The notes under the pieces: model-generated
The model's input: the letters and a program-made list of their open reading frames with translations, nothing else
What the model was told of the DNA's origin: nothing
Database searches by the model: none
Origin: Ziziphus jujuba
Taxonomy: Eukaryota > Streptophyta > Magnoliopsida > Rosales > Rhamnaceae
Length of the DNA: 64,000 nt
Direction: 5' to 3'
Assembly (NCBI RefSeq): GCF_031755915.1
Contig: NC_083388.1
Span: forward strand, 8,989,001-9,053,000
Program-made: the position numbers and the translations under genes
Part shown: positions 10,359 to 22,691 of the stretch, piece after piece
Numbering within the stretch: the stretch's first letter is position 1
How the letters are laid out: each line of letters starts with the position of its first letter

Positions 10359-12977
10359 ACTTTACCACGATAACAAAATCTTTATAGTCTTATTCGTAGC
10401 TAAAAAGTCCTTCATAGTCTTAATTTTTAAGGGAGCCTTTGTGGAAAGATGGTGGATTGTAGAGAACACAATCATAGCTTAAGGAGATTGTTGATAAGTT
10501 TAGGAAGCATGGGCTTATGGTTGTTAAGCTTGACCTGAAGAACGCCTATGATTGGCTTGAGTGGTAGTTTGTTAATGAAGCTCTTAGACTTTGGGGGTTC
10601 TCAAGGGAGTTCAGAGAGCTTATTTTCAGCTATATCAGCTCTGTTAGTTACAAGTTATTAATTAATGGAAGTATTGTCAGCAATATTTATCCAATGAGAG
10701 GATTGAGGCAAGGGGACCCTATGTCTCCGTACCTTTTCATCCTCTGTTCATAGGATTTTTCAAGACTGATGGATAAGGAAAAGTGGGTCCGAGGCATTAA
10801 AATCTGTAGGAATGCCCCAACGATTTCCCATTTACTTTATGCATATGATCTTTTTATTACCTGTAGAGCAAATAAGAAAATGCATAGCGATCTTTAAATG
10901 CCTTAGGGCTTATTGCAAGTATTCTGTGTAGTAGATTAATAGGAAAAAACCTCATATATTGTTCTCTCGAAATATGAGCTCGAATATGAAGAGGAAAATA
11001 AATGAGCTGTTAAATTTGAAAGAGTTGAAAGATGGTGCCCTCTATCTGGGCAATGCTCTGGTGGTAGGTAGAGATAAATCCAAAGAGTTCATGGCGGTAA
11101 AAGAAAGATTGCAAGCTAGACCTAACATGTGACAAAGTCAATTACTTTCTAGAGCTGGTAAAGCCACCTTGATTAGGTCAGTGGCTCAAGCCATCCCCAT
11201 TTATATTATGTCAACTTTTATGGTGCCAAAGGGAGTGTATAAGCAGATCGATTCCATTGTTCAAGAGGTTTTGGTGGAGCACCAAACCTGGAGCTAGGAG
11301 CTACTTGGCTTTAAAGTCATGGTCTTCTATCTATAAACCCAAAATTGCAAGGGGTCTTGGTTTCAAAAGGTTTGAAGATATAAATAAGGCGTTGATTGCG
11401 AAGCTGGGCTGATTTGTTGTGAGGAATCAAGACTATCTTTGGATAAAGCTTTTAAAGGCCAAGTATTTGAGAGGCGAGTCTTTTTTTTTTTTTTTGTTCT
11501 GCCAAGAATGGAGATTCGGCGATGTGGAGTAGTTTGAAGCAATTTTTGGTGAAAGGGTCTTGCTTCAAAACTAGGAATGGATAGAGCATTAATGTTTGGA
11601 AGGATCCCCAGGGTCCCTAACTTGGAAAGCAAGGTGCCAAAGAAAAAGGATTGTGCTAATAATGTTGCTATTTGTAAGGAGGCATAGTTGCTAGATCAGG
11701 ATCAGGGATTGTAGAAGGAAAATATTATTAGGGAAATATTTGACTTATAGTCCGCTGAATCTATTCTTTAGTTGGAAAGACCAAAAAGACTCTGTGAAGG
11801 TCGTTTTTTGTGGACAGGAAGTAGTAATGGCAGATTCACAGTTAAGGGATGCAGTGAGCTATTGCAAGTATATTTAAATTCAACCGAAGAGGGAGTTTAG
11901 TAAGCTATTTGGAAGGCCAATTTGCATGAACGGGTTAAGATGTTCCTTTGAAAGGTAGTGGCGAAGGTGTTGCTCACCAAGCAAGCCATTGGCTATGAGA
12001 TTAAGTGGGGAGATGTTACTTGTTCGTTGTGTGGAGAAAAAGGAAGAAACAAGCTTTCACCTTCTCAAACAATGCTTAGTTTTGAAAGCCTTGTCCTTTG
12101 GAAGCAGATGGGGAATATGACTTGAGGAAATTAACTGTAATAATATTGAAGAGTTGGTTAATTGGTGCCTAAAACCCCCTATTTTGGACGAAGCAGCACT
12201 GATGCTTCCTTAGTCTTTTGTTGTTTACTTTACATGATCTGGGTTTCAAGGAATGAGAATTTGTTCTTAGGAGATAGTTGTGTAGCCAATATGGTGAAAA
12301 GGTATGAAAACATAGTGGATGAATTTATGGAAGGAAGGAGGATTATAGAGTTGAAAGGTTTCTACGTGGACTGCCCCCAAACGTTGGACTTGCCCTTTGC
12401 CATGTAAATTGAAAATTAATGTGGATGGTGCAGTTAAGGGGGGCAAAAATGCTATTGGTACGGTTGTGACGGATGCTTCCGAGAATGTTATGCTTGTTGC
12501 CTTTAAGAGCTTGAACACCAATTCTGTGAAGCTGGTAGAAATCAAAACTTTATCCTAGGTAGTAGAGGTGGCACTGGGGAGAGGGTGGCATGCAATAGAT
12601 TGATGGAGTGATGTCCACGGTATGGTGAATCAGATAACAGGAAAGGATGATCCCTGTATATGGAAGTCTCATTTTGACATTATCCTTTTGAGGGAGCTTT
12701 TAGCTCTAAAAGTTGGTCTCTAAATTGATCTCCTAGAATGGAAAATCATTTCACTAATGCCTTAGCAACATAGACTTTAAGATGTTCCGTTACTAACATA
12801 TGGGAGGATCCTGCATTGTATCGACTTCCCCCAAGTTTTTTCTAATTCCCTTTTCTTAGAGGGAAGGTCCCTCTCTTTTGTGTTGTAAACCATTTGGCGG
12901 GGTTTTTTTGTGTGCGTTAAATGCAGATTGGATTACCCAAAAAAAAAAAAAATTAAAAAAAAAAAGCACTTTACCAC
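10359..12977 (+). mobile_element. 5'-truncated, decayed L1-type LINE (with flanking target-site duplication)
   Basis: Conceptual reading on the + strand, with many stops and frameshifts, gives plant L1 ORF2 pieces in the correct order. Reverse transcriptase (RT) comes first: KLDLKNAYD near 10530 and [13 protein letters not shown] near 10700, with the YADD catalytic box decayed to YAYD near 10845. Then comes a zinc-binding RT-associated segment (CSLCGEKGR, around 12020) and an RNase H-like domain (LKINVDGAVKGG, around 12410). The element ends in an A-rich tail at about 12939-12966. ACTTTACCAC occurs at 10359-10368 and 12968-12977, which fits a 10-bp target-site duplication. Coding similarity only becomes clear from about 10430. 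The endonuclease and ORF1 are missing, as expected for incomplete reverse transcription. It is dead. Confidence 0.88.
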
Positions 12978-15376
12978 AACTTGCTCTCACTTACACCAAT
13001 CGAGAGCCTCCTTAGAGCTCACATGGATAGCTCACATTTTATTGAGGCCCATCTTCCCTTTATATAGCTTTCCAATGTCGGTTATAATCCAACTCTAAGG
13101 CTTTTTGATCATTCTAGGAAGTCAGTGCTTCACATTGCAATATCTACATATTTTGTCATCAATTCCTAGATTTTATGTATTGTTAGATACAACAAAGATC
13201 AACGAAAATTGAATGAAAGAGAAAAATTATGAAAATCCGGAACCCATCATGCAAAACACACTTCAACTTGCTTTTTTAGATCCTATTTAAGATCATTTTT
13301 GTTTTTATTTCTTTACAAATTCAATTTTTTCAATAAGAGCTTTCTTTAGAACTTCAACATTTCTGAAAATGCTTTTCGAAAAATTATTCTTTACCCTTTT
13401 TTATTAGAAGTTTGTTCTTTCCTTAATAGAAAAAGGTTAGAAGAGTAATTGTACATCCTAAAAAATAAGATAAATTTTATATGCATTGAAAAATAAGCAA
13501 TTCAAAAAAATACATTTAAAAATAATGTAATAAAATAGATAAAAACACTGACAACAACAAAAAAATCAATAAAAAAAAAATCGCTTTTTCTCTTTCTTCC
13601 CATTCTCATGAAAACTTAAATTTGAATGGACCAAACTCCTTCTAGTTGGTACACTTTAATTTGTCTTTGTATTAATTCTAGAACTGGAACAAGCCACTTA
13701 TAACTCAAAAAGAGAATTTCGATTTCTTATTATGTGCTTATCTATCAATTCCTATGCATTATGTTTGGCAAAATCCCTTAGACCAACGAAAAAAAATATA
13801 ATTCTATAGGAAGAACATTATTAATGTAAATGTGGATTGTTATATATATGACATTAAAATTGATATTATCTAAATTTAAGTACTATGAATTTACAATCAA
13901 TTTAAAAGTTGTTATCCCATAGAAGTAATATGCAGAAGAACATTTACTACCATTAATTGATTATATATATATATATATATATATTATTAAGTTTTTTTTT
14001 TTTTTTGAAAACATTGACTTTTTAAGAAAACAAATTTGTTTTTAAAAGCATTTTCAATGATAAATATAAATTGATAATGTAAAGAAAACTATTTATAGGT
14101 ATTAATTAATTATATATATTTTGTTAAGTTTTTTAAATGATTTTTTTAAAAAAATTTTGAGTTTAAGAAAACTTTACAATATCTAAATGAGCATCATGAG
14201 TTAATCTTCACATTCACAATGTCTAAATCATATTAGCTTGATATTTATTTTAGGTGATGTCATTAGAAAATAGTTTTCTTAAAACATTGTTCATATTGTT
14301 TATATTTCATTTTTGTTTTCATAATTCATATCTTCATTGAAAATGCGTTAAGAGAATCTTTAATAGCTATGTGGTTTTTTATATTTTTGTTACCATATTA
14401 AAAATATATATAGAGATTTAAAAAAAAAAATCTTAAAAGTATTTTTAGTAGTTCTCTCTATTTCTAGATTTTTTTATTATATAAAAAAAAAATAAACAGT
14501 TACTTAAAAAAACTTATCAATGGATTTGTTTAAACATCTTGTCAAATTAATGTGGCAAGAAAAAAAATAGATAATGTTAGATGATCCTTTACTTCTTAAG
14601 GGTTTGTCAGATATTGTGAAGTTTCTTTAAAAATATATATATATTTTTAAAAAGTCAACTTTTCAAGAATAATTTTTTTTAATAAAATGTGTAATTAATT
14701 AATAATCACAAATATTTTTCTATACATTACTATTGAATAATAATTTTAAAATGATTGTACATTTATATCACTTAGATTTAGATGATATCAAATTTATCAT
14801 TAGAAATGCTCTGACTATGAATTCTATCAAGTTGATATGTTAAAAAATAAAATAGACACTATTAAAGAGACACTACACCTAAATTGTGAGCTAATGACAC
14901 TGAATGAATGACACTAGTTATGAGCTAAAGTATTTAATTATTTAAGTAAAGGATGAAAAGTTGTTTGGATATAGATATACGAAATTTAAGAGTGATGAAA
15001 AAAACAAATGTATATCATTACATCATATTTGTTAAAAATTTGGCTTATTTGTCAAAAAGCTTTATCCAAAAGCTTTGTATAAGGATCCTTTCCCTATGCA
15101 TTATCCATAATATTATATATCATGATGAAGCCTTTTTTTTTTTTTTTTTCCTTTTTTTGACAAAGTGCATTGAAGCCTCCAATCCGATTCCACCACATGG
15201 CATGGAAGAATTAGAAAACTGTTTCTAGATTAGATTTATTAGTTTGTTTTGATCTCCTCTTCTTCCTTGTCTCCCGTTTATATATGTTGTTAGTCCCCTT
15301 TGTTACTACTTGTTACTTTGTAGAATTAAAATTCTCTCTAGCCTAAAAACCTTTTCAACATTTGATTTCCTTTATT
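12978..15376. other. AT-rich intergenic region
   Basis: No gene supported. The stretch is very AT-rich with an (AT)n tract at about 13961-13984, T and A homopolymers, and several mutually similar phrases (TTAATTAATTATATATAT, ATTTTTTTAAAAA) suggestive of old MITE-like debris that I could not delimit. The 91-codon frame at 14953-15228 runs through a T-homopolymer and resembles nothing. Confidence 0.6.
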
Positions 15377-15693
15377 ATGGATGTCTTTGGTTTTCTTAGG
15401 AATATTGTTAGAAAGATTAAGAAAAAGACCGCCATTAATAATTCTTCAGAGAGCCAAAAATACAAAGCCAAAAGAGCACAACCTTATTGTGATATGCATG
15501 GCGGATTGTGGTGGAGGTCCGGAGCGTGAAGCAAGCCAAGCTTGCAGAAGACGCCAATGCATGTGCTGTTGTGGTGTTGTCGTTGAAGAGTCCTTACATG
15601 TCAAAGGCTCTAACCGAGAAGATCAAGGAAATCAAGAAGTCCGTATGCATTCCAATCATAGCAAGGTGCAAAATCGGTCACACTGGTGAGGCT
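15377..15693 (+). pseudogene. PDX1-like pseudogene, 5' part
   Basis: The ATG at 15377 opens a lysine-rich N-terminus like that of the intact copy at 22692-23537. The frame breaks near 15503: one base is missing compared with the intact copy, and the original frame hits TGA at about 15526. Past the break, the frame starting around 15508 resembles the PDX1 barrel (AKLAEDANACAVVVL, IKEIKKSVCIPIIARCKIGH). The catalytic lysine position of PDX1 (MAKARIGH) reads IARCKIGH, so the lysine was lost before or during decay. The sequence stops at GGTGAGGCT, where a Ty3/gypsy element is inserted. The gene resumes at 20544. Confidence 0.85.
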
Positions 15694-15930
15694 CATGCTT
15701 TCTTCACTACATCATTTAGTTCATATAATCCATAACTGTTGATAACTTCTCCTATACTAAGGAAAGAACATGGAACATGGCTACAAAGAAGGAAGGAGTG
15801 GGTTTGAGTCTACCCCCACTTTGGTCTAGGTTAACTACATGCAACACGTGAGTTTCCATGCAACACATAAGCTAGGTTCATGCATGGCAGATGGGGACGT
15901 GCATGGCATGTAATTAGTAAGTCCCCATCA
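15694..15930 (-). repeat. 3' LTR of the Ty3/gypsy element (truncated)
   Basis: It aligns with 20338-20543 over its length, including the shared phrase AAGGAAAGAACATGGAACAT. It carries an extra ~19-bp stretch near 15888-15907 that the other LTR lacks. It ends CCCCATCA at 15930, next to the polypurine tract. The segment matching 20244-20337 is absent. Confidence 0.85.
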
Positions 15931-16394
15931 TTTCTCCCCCCTGAGTTTATCCTTATCCTCAGAGATAAAGTTTGGGTAAAGCCATGCGAACTTCTGAGCA
16001 TTCTCCCATGTTGCATCAGATGCCATCATGCCTTGCCGCTGCACTAGAATTTCAATCTTAGACCAAATATTTTCCCTGCTAAGTGACTCAAGTATTCAAT
16101 ACAGCTTTAGGATGGGGTAGAATTATAGTATCTTTGGACATCTGTGGCAGGGTAGAAGAGACAATTGGTAGCTGCCCTTCTTGTGTTCTCATAAACTAAC
16201 ATAGAATACATCATGGATAGCGGACGTTGGGGGTAATTCTAAGTAGTAAGTCACATGTCCAATTCGCTTTAGAATCTAGTATAGAGCATAAAATCAAGGT
16301 GAAAGTTTGAGAGAGTATCGAAAAACCATTGGTGGTATGGTTGCAATTTTAAGTACACATAGTCCCCAACTTCAAAGGTGACCTCGCGATGCCC

Positions 16395-17110
16395 TTAATC
16401 TACTTTTGTCTTCATATAATTCCATACAATAACTAAGTTTTGTTGTAGGTCTTTTAAGATTTTAGCCATGTCCCATAGAAGCTCGTCCACAGCATGGACC
16501 TTGGTAGTGCCGGGAATGTATGATCGTAGTGATGGTGGTGGCATTCCATACACTGCTTTAAATGGGGAGGTCATAGTCATTGTATGTGTGGAAGTGTTAT
16601 TGCTATATTCAGCCCATGGCAGCTAGTTCAGCCACTTTGTTGGTTATTCTTCCGTAAAACATCAAAAGTATTGCTCCAAGGTTCTATTGACAACCTTGGT
16701 CTGACCATCTGTCTGGGGGTGGTAATTAGAACTCATATTAAGGATTGTCATTTGAGTTGAAATCACATTTTCTAGAAGCGGCTAGTGAACACCTTGTCTC
16801 TGTCACCAGCAATAGAAGTGGGTATTTCATGCAGTTTCATAACATGCTCAACGAAGGCTTTAGCTATAGTGGTGGCTGTGTATAGGTACTTCAGGGGAAT
16901 GAAGTGGGCATATATGGTAAGGTGATCTACAACTACTATGATCACAGAGTAACCTCAGGAGAATGGCAGTCCCTCTATGAAGTCCATGGAGACATCAGTT
17001 CACACCTTAGCTGGAATTAGAAGCGGTTGTAATAGTCCAGCAACCTTGGCACATTTCGCCTTGTTCTGTTGACAGGTGAAACACTACTTGATAAACATCC
17101 TGATCGCAGC
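16395..17110 (-). pseudogene. Integrase remnants of the Ty3/gypsy element
   Basis: The - strand shows broken integrase similarity: an end fragment with SPFKAVYGMPPPS near 16540-16575 (the usual FKAVYGRPPP region) and, further upstream, pieces resembling the catalytic core around 16930-17000. Several stops interrupt it. No complete D,D(35)E core can be read. Confidence 0.7.
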
Positions 17111-17671
17111 TCGCACTCTAGGCTAGATGAAACATTTTTTCACTCTTCCAAGAGTTTTATGGTACACGAAATGCCCATCCATGAGAGACGAATGAGTCTC
17201 TGCCAATATTTTAGAAATTAGATTTGTGGTAGGATTCAAGCATACTTTATCTTTATGGATCAACACTCTATCACGTAACAGATATGGTTGAATTTAAGTG
17301 GAATTAGGAAACTTGGTGTATTATAGGTCTTGTTGCACTTTTTCTTAGAAGTATTTCCACCAATCAAGAGTTGATAGAGAAATTGGTTGACAGTGGAGTT
17401 CCCTAACCAGTGAGAGAGCATTAGCCCCTTGTTTCTCTCTCACTTGTCTATAGTTTTGGTAGCTAACAAGTTTGAGCAGGAGTTATTATTTACTGCTCCA
17501 TTAAATATTCCAAACTTCGTTGATCAGTCTATACCACAAAAGGATTTCCTAACAAATAAGAACACCACTTCTAAATGGCCTTCACAATTGTTAGCATCTT
17601 CTTCTCATAAGTGTACAAGGATAAGGCAAAGCCTTTTAATGCTTTACTAAATAGGTGACCGACCTATTGTT

Positions 17672-18702
17672 CTACATTAGTGTGGCTCCTATTTCTGCAC
17701 CACATGCATCACTCTCTACTACAAAGATTTGAGAAAAATCTGGTAGCTGTAGCATTGGTGGAGTGGTGAGAGTCTCTTTAAGCATTTGAAATGCTTCTAC
17801 TGCCTTAGTTGTCCAATGAAATTTGTCCTTGGAAAGAAGCTTTGTCAATGGTGCGGTAATGCCACCGAACCCACTTATAAATTCTATAATACCCCGCCAA
17901 CCCAAGAATCCACGGACCTCTTTGATTGTGGTTGGAGTTGGCCAGTTCTTCAACACCTATGTCTTGGATGGGTCAACACTAATTCCTGCTTGAGAGATGA
18001 TATGATCCAAATATTCTACTTTGATGATACCAAATTGGCATTTTGAGGCTTTGGCAAATAATTGGTTAGTTGCTAGGATCTCTAATACATGCCGCAAGTG
18101 TGTGAAATGTTCCTTCCAACTCTTGCTATAGACTAAAATATCATTAAAGAAAACCAAAATGAATTGCCGAATGTGCGATCAAAATAGGACATTCATCAGG
18201 CGTTGAAATGTTGCGAGGGCATTTCTCAATCCAATAGCCTTACCACAAACTTATAGTGGCCTTCATGGGTGCAAAAAGCAGTTTTCTGAACATTTTTTTC
18301 ACAGACTCTTATCTGGCAGTATCCCGATCGTAGGTCCAGCTTTGAAAAATACTTTGCTCTGAAAATTTTGTCCAATAGCTCATCGATTACTGGTATCGGG
18401 TACTTATCTTTAATGGTTATATCATTGAGTGCTCGATAGTCCACATAAAACCGCCAACTTCCATCTATCTTCTTCACAAGGAGAACAGATGACGAATATG
18501 GACTACAACTGGGCTGAATAATTCCTGAGTCAAGAAATTCCTTCACCTGTTGGTCAATCTCTATCTTTTGATAATATGGATAATGGTAAGGCTGCACACT
18601 AATGGGCAGTCTGTCCAACTGTAAGTGTATCCCATGATCATGGCTGTTGTGCAATGGCAAGCCATTAGGTATGGTGAAAACCATAGAAAACTCATCTAGC
18701 AA
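17672..18702 (-). pseudogene. RT and RNase H remnants of the Ty3/gypsy element
   Basis: The fragment at 18702-18226 carries RT landmarks: YSSSVLLVKKIDGSWRF, VDYRALND and FSKLDLRSGYCQIRV. The next piece, 18157-17957, holds the active-site region as FFNDILVYS, where YIDDILVYS is usual; one catalytic Asp is Asn. The third piece, 17956-17672, has the RT-RNase H linker (TIKEVRGFLGW) and the RNase H start FVVESDACGAEIGATL. The frames do not join, so no functional polyprotein is possible. Confidence 0.88.
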
Positions 18703-20243
18703 AGCTTATAGATCTCCTGGATACATGGATTCATGAGTTTCCTTTTGAACTAGAAGGATTTGTAGGAAAAACCCAATGTCATTCAAGGCGTGTAAACCTT
18801 TCTCTTATATTGCCTTAAAGAAGTTTGGTTTACTGCCTTGTAGATAATATGTTTATTTCATCCTTTGTAAACGTCATTATAAGTGCACGACAATCCATCT
18901 ACATGGGCCCAAGAGTGGCTAGCCATTGAACCCTTAAAATCACGTGAAAAGCAGCCACAGATAAGATATAAAAGTTTGTTTGTACTAGGTAATCTTATAT
19001 TATGAGTGTGAGATCTTTGCACCTTGCAGGACACTTAACTTTTTCTTCATTAGCTATCACAACCTGCATATTTCAACTTCATTATACTATACTTTGGTCA
19101 ATAAAGTTATGAGTGCTACCACCATCTATTAACACAGAGATATTGTAATTCTGAATCTTACCTAGCTCTCGTATGGTTTAAGGTTGTGTGACTCCTGTAG
19201 TGGTGTTTAAAGAGATTTCTGGTAAAGATGTGTTCTCCTATGATTCCTGCTGAGTTGGCTCATCAACTTCTTCCAGTGCGATCTCTGCTTCGTTAATCAT
19301 AAAGAGTTGGGGACGACTACATCAATGTCCCGACATAAATTTTTCGTCGATATAATCTCCTTAAAGGTGACCATTGGTTGGGAATTCGGTTTCATTGAAA
19401 CAGGAGATGACCCAAGGATTCCAGTGGTAGCTTCAATCACTGCTCGAGTATGTGTTTGCCATGGACAAACTAAGCTCTTCTTTTGCAACATATTACATTC
19501 CTCACCAGTCATGCCACCCCAATGGCTTCTGTGAGAGAATGTGGTTGCTTAATTTTAATATTTAGTCGAACCTCATCTCGCAATCTTGTGATAAAACATC
19601 CGACCAGATAAGACTCAAGTAGTCCATTTATACGTTGAGACAACTGCTCGAACTCCAACTAGCATTGAGAAATAGTTATGACTTGTTTCAGCCGTATGAG
19701 TGCCTTAGATGGATCTTTATACTCGATAGGACCAAATCGTTGAAGCACTGTTAATATGAACTCCTTCCAAGTGAGTGGGCCCTTGAATTTACCTATCCAT
19801 CGAAATCACTGGAGCGCCATTCCTTCTAAATAAAAGGAGGCCAATTGGACTTGTTACTGTGCTTAACTCCTTGGGATTCAGAGTACTATACACACTTAAA
19901 GATCCACCCATTAGGATCCTCTCCATCAAATTTTGGGAAACGTAGTTTGAGAGTGGTTTGATTTTCATCAACTTGGCCAAAGGTTCCATTCTCCCTATGT
20001 GGCATTATTGGTTGACTCCGTGACGACTCCCTTGGAGTGAAGGGGTTTAGATTCCTTTCCACTGTGTTCTGCCCTTGTTGAGGTCATAGGGCTTGAAGTT
20101 CCATCAACGTCGTCTGCATGGTGGCATTCAACTAATTGAAGTTAGCTCCATGCTTGGAAAGGGTTTCCTGAACCTCATTGTGGAACTCGGCATTAGTTTT
20201 TCCATGGGTGTCTATGGATCAAACAGGTTCTAATACCAAATGA

Positions 20244-20543
20244 TGGATGCCTTGTTTTAACTAGTGAAACAGAGAAAGGAAGGGGGGAAAAAAGAGAGAG
20301 AGGAAAGGAAAATAATTTTCTCATTCATGCCTTCTCCATTACATCACTTCATTCATTTAATCCATAATTGCCGATAACTTCTCTTATGCTAAGGAAAGAA
20401 CATGGAACATGGCTACAAAGAATGAAGGAGTGGGTTCAAGTCTACTCATTCTTTGGTCTAAATTAACTGCATGTAACACATGAGTCTCCATGCAACACAT
20501 GAGTTGGGTTCATGCATGGCATGTAATTAGTAAGTCCTCATCA
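20244..20543 (-). repeat. 5' LTR of the Ty3/gypsy element
   Basis: On the + strand it runs from TGGATGCC to CTCATCA, about 300 bp, with TG/CA ends. Its inner end lies five bases from the initiator-Met-like primer-binding site (20226-20238). The outer end abuts GGCTACG of the interrupted PDX1-like gene. Confidence 0.82.
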
Positions 20544-21072
20544 GGCTACGATACTCGAAGCCATTGGTGTCAATTACATAGATGAAAGCAAATTCCTCAA
20601 AGATATGAGGACCAAAAGAGCTCTCAAACACCTGATCAGACACATCTATGTGACACCTTTCATTTGCTATTGTAAAAATTTGGAAGAGGCATTGAAAAGG
20701 ACCGGTGAAGGCACAACGTTGTTGAGGATTTAACAGACTTAGGGAGGTTGGAGAGATGTAGTGGCGGAGATCACAGAGGAGATAAGCAGATTGAGGGATA
20801 TGAACATGATGCAACTGATGGCGTTTCTAAGATGGATATCGATGTTGTATGACATCGTTTTGAAGATGAAGAAGTTGGGGAAGCTTCCTGTGGCCTATTT
20901 TGCTGCTGACAACATTTACGTTTCGGCAAAAGGAGTGATGATGATGAAGATGGGTGAAGATGGAGTGTTTCTGAGTTCGATATTAAATTGGGACGCTAAA
21001 TTTTTTAAACCCATTATTGATGCTATTAGGTACCACAATGATCCCTAAGTGCTCTGCAATTGCACTTGGTGA
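20544..21072 (+). pseudogene. PDX1-like pseudogene, 3' part
   Basis: The sequence continues from the break at 15693: the next codons read ILEAIGVNYIDES, as in PDX1 proteins. Further matches to the intact neighbour are FICYCKNLEEALKR, VAEITEEISRLRDMN and FKPIIDAIRYHNDP. Lesions: two in-frame stops around 20731-20742 where the intact copy reads RIQQTW, a frameshift just after, and GAA to TAA at 21046-21048, 24 bases before the stop aligned with that of the intact copy (21070-21072). It is therefore a pseudogene regardless of the retroelement. Confidence 0.88.
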
Positions 21073-22691
21073 ACTAAAGCTATAAAACAATTACTTTTAA
21101 TTAACCTAGCTAGCTTTTTCGCTTTTTTGTTGTTTTTTAATATTTATGTTTCTTTTACTTTAGGCTATTGTTTGTTTAATTGGATACACTGTATGTTTCC
21201 TTCATCCTTCTAAATTTCTCATGCCAAATAGCAGCCGCTGCCTTTGTATTTTCATTGCTATACATATCGTTAGTTAGGATTAAGGATGGGAAAGTTTTTA
21301 AATTACTAATTTATCCTTCATTTGGAAGCCATTTTAAATATTAAATTTGTACAAATGTGCCATTTTAATTGTATAATATCTATCGTTTTGAAAAAAATTA
21401 TTAACAAGGAATTATTGTATTTTTTTAGTTAAAAAAAAAGCATTAATCATATACTATAAGTACTTATTTCTATTAAGATTTTAATATTAAACAAAAGAGC
21501 ATCTCTAAGAACTTTTTTTATAAACATCTCTAAAAGTATGTTTAAACACTCTTGTTAAAGTAATGTTCAACACCCCATTACAATAATGTTCATCAGGTGG
21601 TAGATTTGAAATTTTATATTTGATCATTTGGAATTTTATATCTGAAATAATGATGGAGACGTCGTTATTATGATCATTTTTTCTAGTTCTTTTTATAGTT
21701 GTCAAATAATATATCTAAGACTATGATTCTCATAATAATAATAATCATTTTTCTTATGGTTATCGAAATAATGTATCTAGTTCATTTTATAGTAATCAAA
21801 ATAATATATCTAATTAAGAGTAATGAGTCTCATAATAACATGGGGTTCATCAGGTAGATTTGAAAAATTTTGTATTTGATCATTTGGAATTTTATATAAG
21901 AGATAATAATGGGGACGTCGTTACGATTCATTTTTTCTAGTTCTTTTTATAGTTATCAAAATAATATATCTAAGAGTGATGATGCTCATAATAATAATCC
22001 TTTAGTAAGATACAATGTTTGTATTAAGCTTGTGCCCACAAACAAACAATCCGCATCCATTATTGAAAATATTCTAATATGTGTATATACAGATATCTGT
22101 ATATATTAACAATCGAACCTCAAGATTAATGTTGAACGAATTTTTATAAATAGTTCGGTATTCAAATTAACAATTAAAAAAAAGAAGAAGAAGAAAATCA
22201 GTAGATATATCTTACCACATATAATATGTTTAACAATAATTGTAGGGATATAGGATACTAAATTTATCGAATAGCTTACCAAACATGCTTCTAAATTCTA
22301 AAACTATTAATTTTAATTTAAAAAAATTGATTTAAAAAATTGTTTTAGAAAACTATTTTTTTAGAAAACTAATTTTTTTTGGTGATTTTTTTTAAAAAAA
22401 TACTATTTAAAAAGTTCTTTTAGAAACCAAACATAAAAATGAAAAATTTACCCAGCCAAATCCAACCATATACACACTCCAATATTTTCAATTTCGAACC
22501 TATATAATATAAAAGAGATAATTAAAAATTTCATTGATTGTTTAATTGATAAAAAAAGAACAAATTAACTGTAAACGAACATAATGCATCCGATAAAATA
22601 AACAGTAACAAAACTTTTTATTTTTTATTTTTTGTTTGGATAGAACTAGAATCCTAAACAATCTATATGGTGTTATTGTTGGATTTGTAAT
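21073..22691. other. AT-rich spacer between the inverted PDX1-like copies
   Basis: No gene supported. It contains a diverged direct repeat (21589-21755 and 21846-22000) and A/T homopolymers. Open frames here are short and unremarkable. Confidence 0.65.
21589..22000 (+). repeat. Diverged direct repeat pair, about 160 bp each
   Basis: Copy A is at 21589-21755 and copy B at 21846-22000. They share TTTGATCATTTGGAATTTTA, GGGGACGTCGTTA-like and TTTTTTCTAGTTCTTTTTAT phrases in the same order. A third partial copy of the end part (GTAATCAAAATAATATATCT) lies between them near 21793. No terminal features were found. Confidence 0.8.

Larger units (their letters stand above)
15694..20543 (-). mobile_element. 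Degenerate Ty3/gypsy LTR retrotransposon inside the PDX1-like pseudogene
   Basis: The element reads on the - strand. The 5' LTR is at 20244-20543, followed by a primer-binding site like initiator tRNA-Met (reverse complement of 20226-20238: TGGTATTAGAACC). Then come gag remnants (about 19780-19990), RT and RNase H fragments (18702-17672), integrase fragments (about 17110-16395), a polypurine tract (15931-15941, read as GGGGGGAGAAA) and a 3' LTR (15694-15930) that lacks about 90 bp of its outer end. The host flanks are GGCT on the left (15690-15693) and GGCTA on the right (20544-20548). This fits a GGCTA duplication whose left copy lost its last base with the LTR end. Frameshifts and stops throughout show it is inactive. 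The short LTRs and RT sequence suggest a chromovirus; the lineage is not settled. Confidence 0.9.

Noticed and set aside
14953..15228. 91-codon frame before the PDX1-like pseudogene
   Set aside because: It runs through an 18-base T tract and shows no family similarity.
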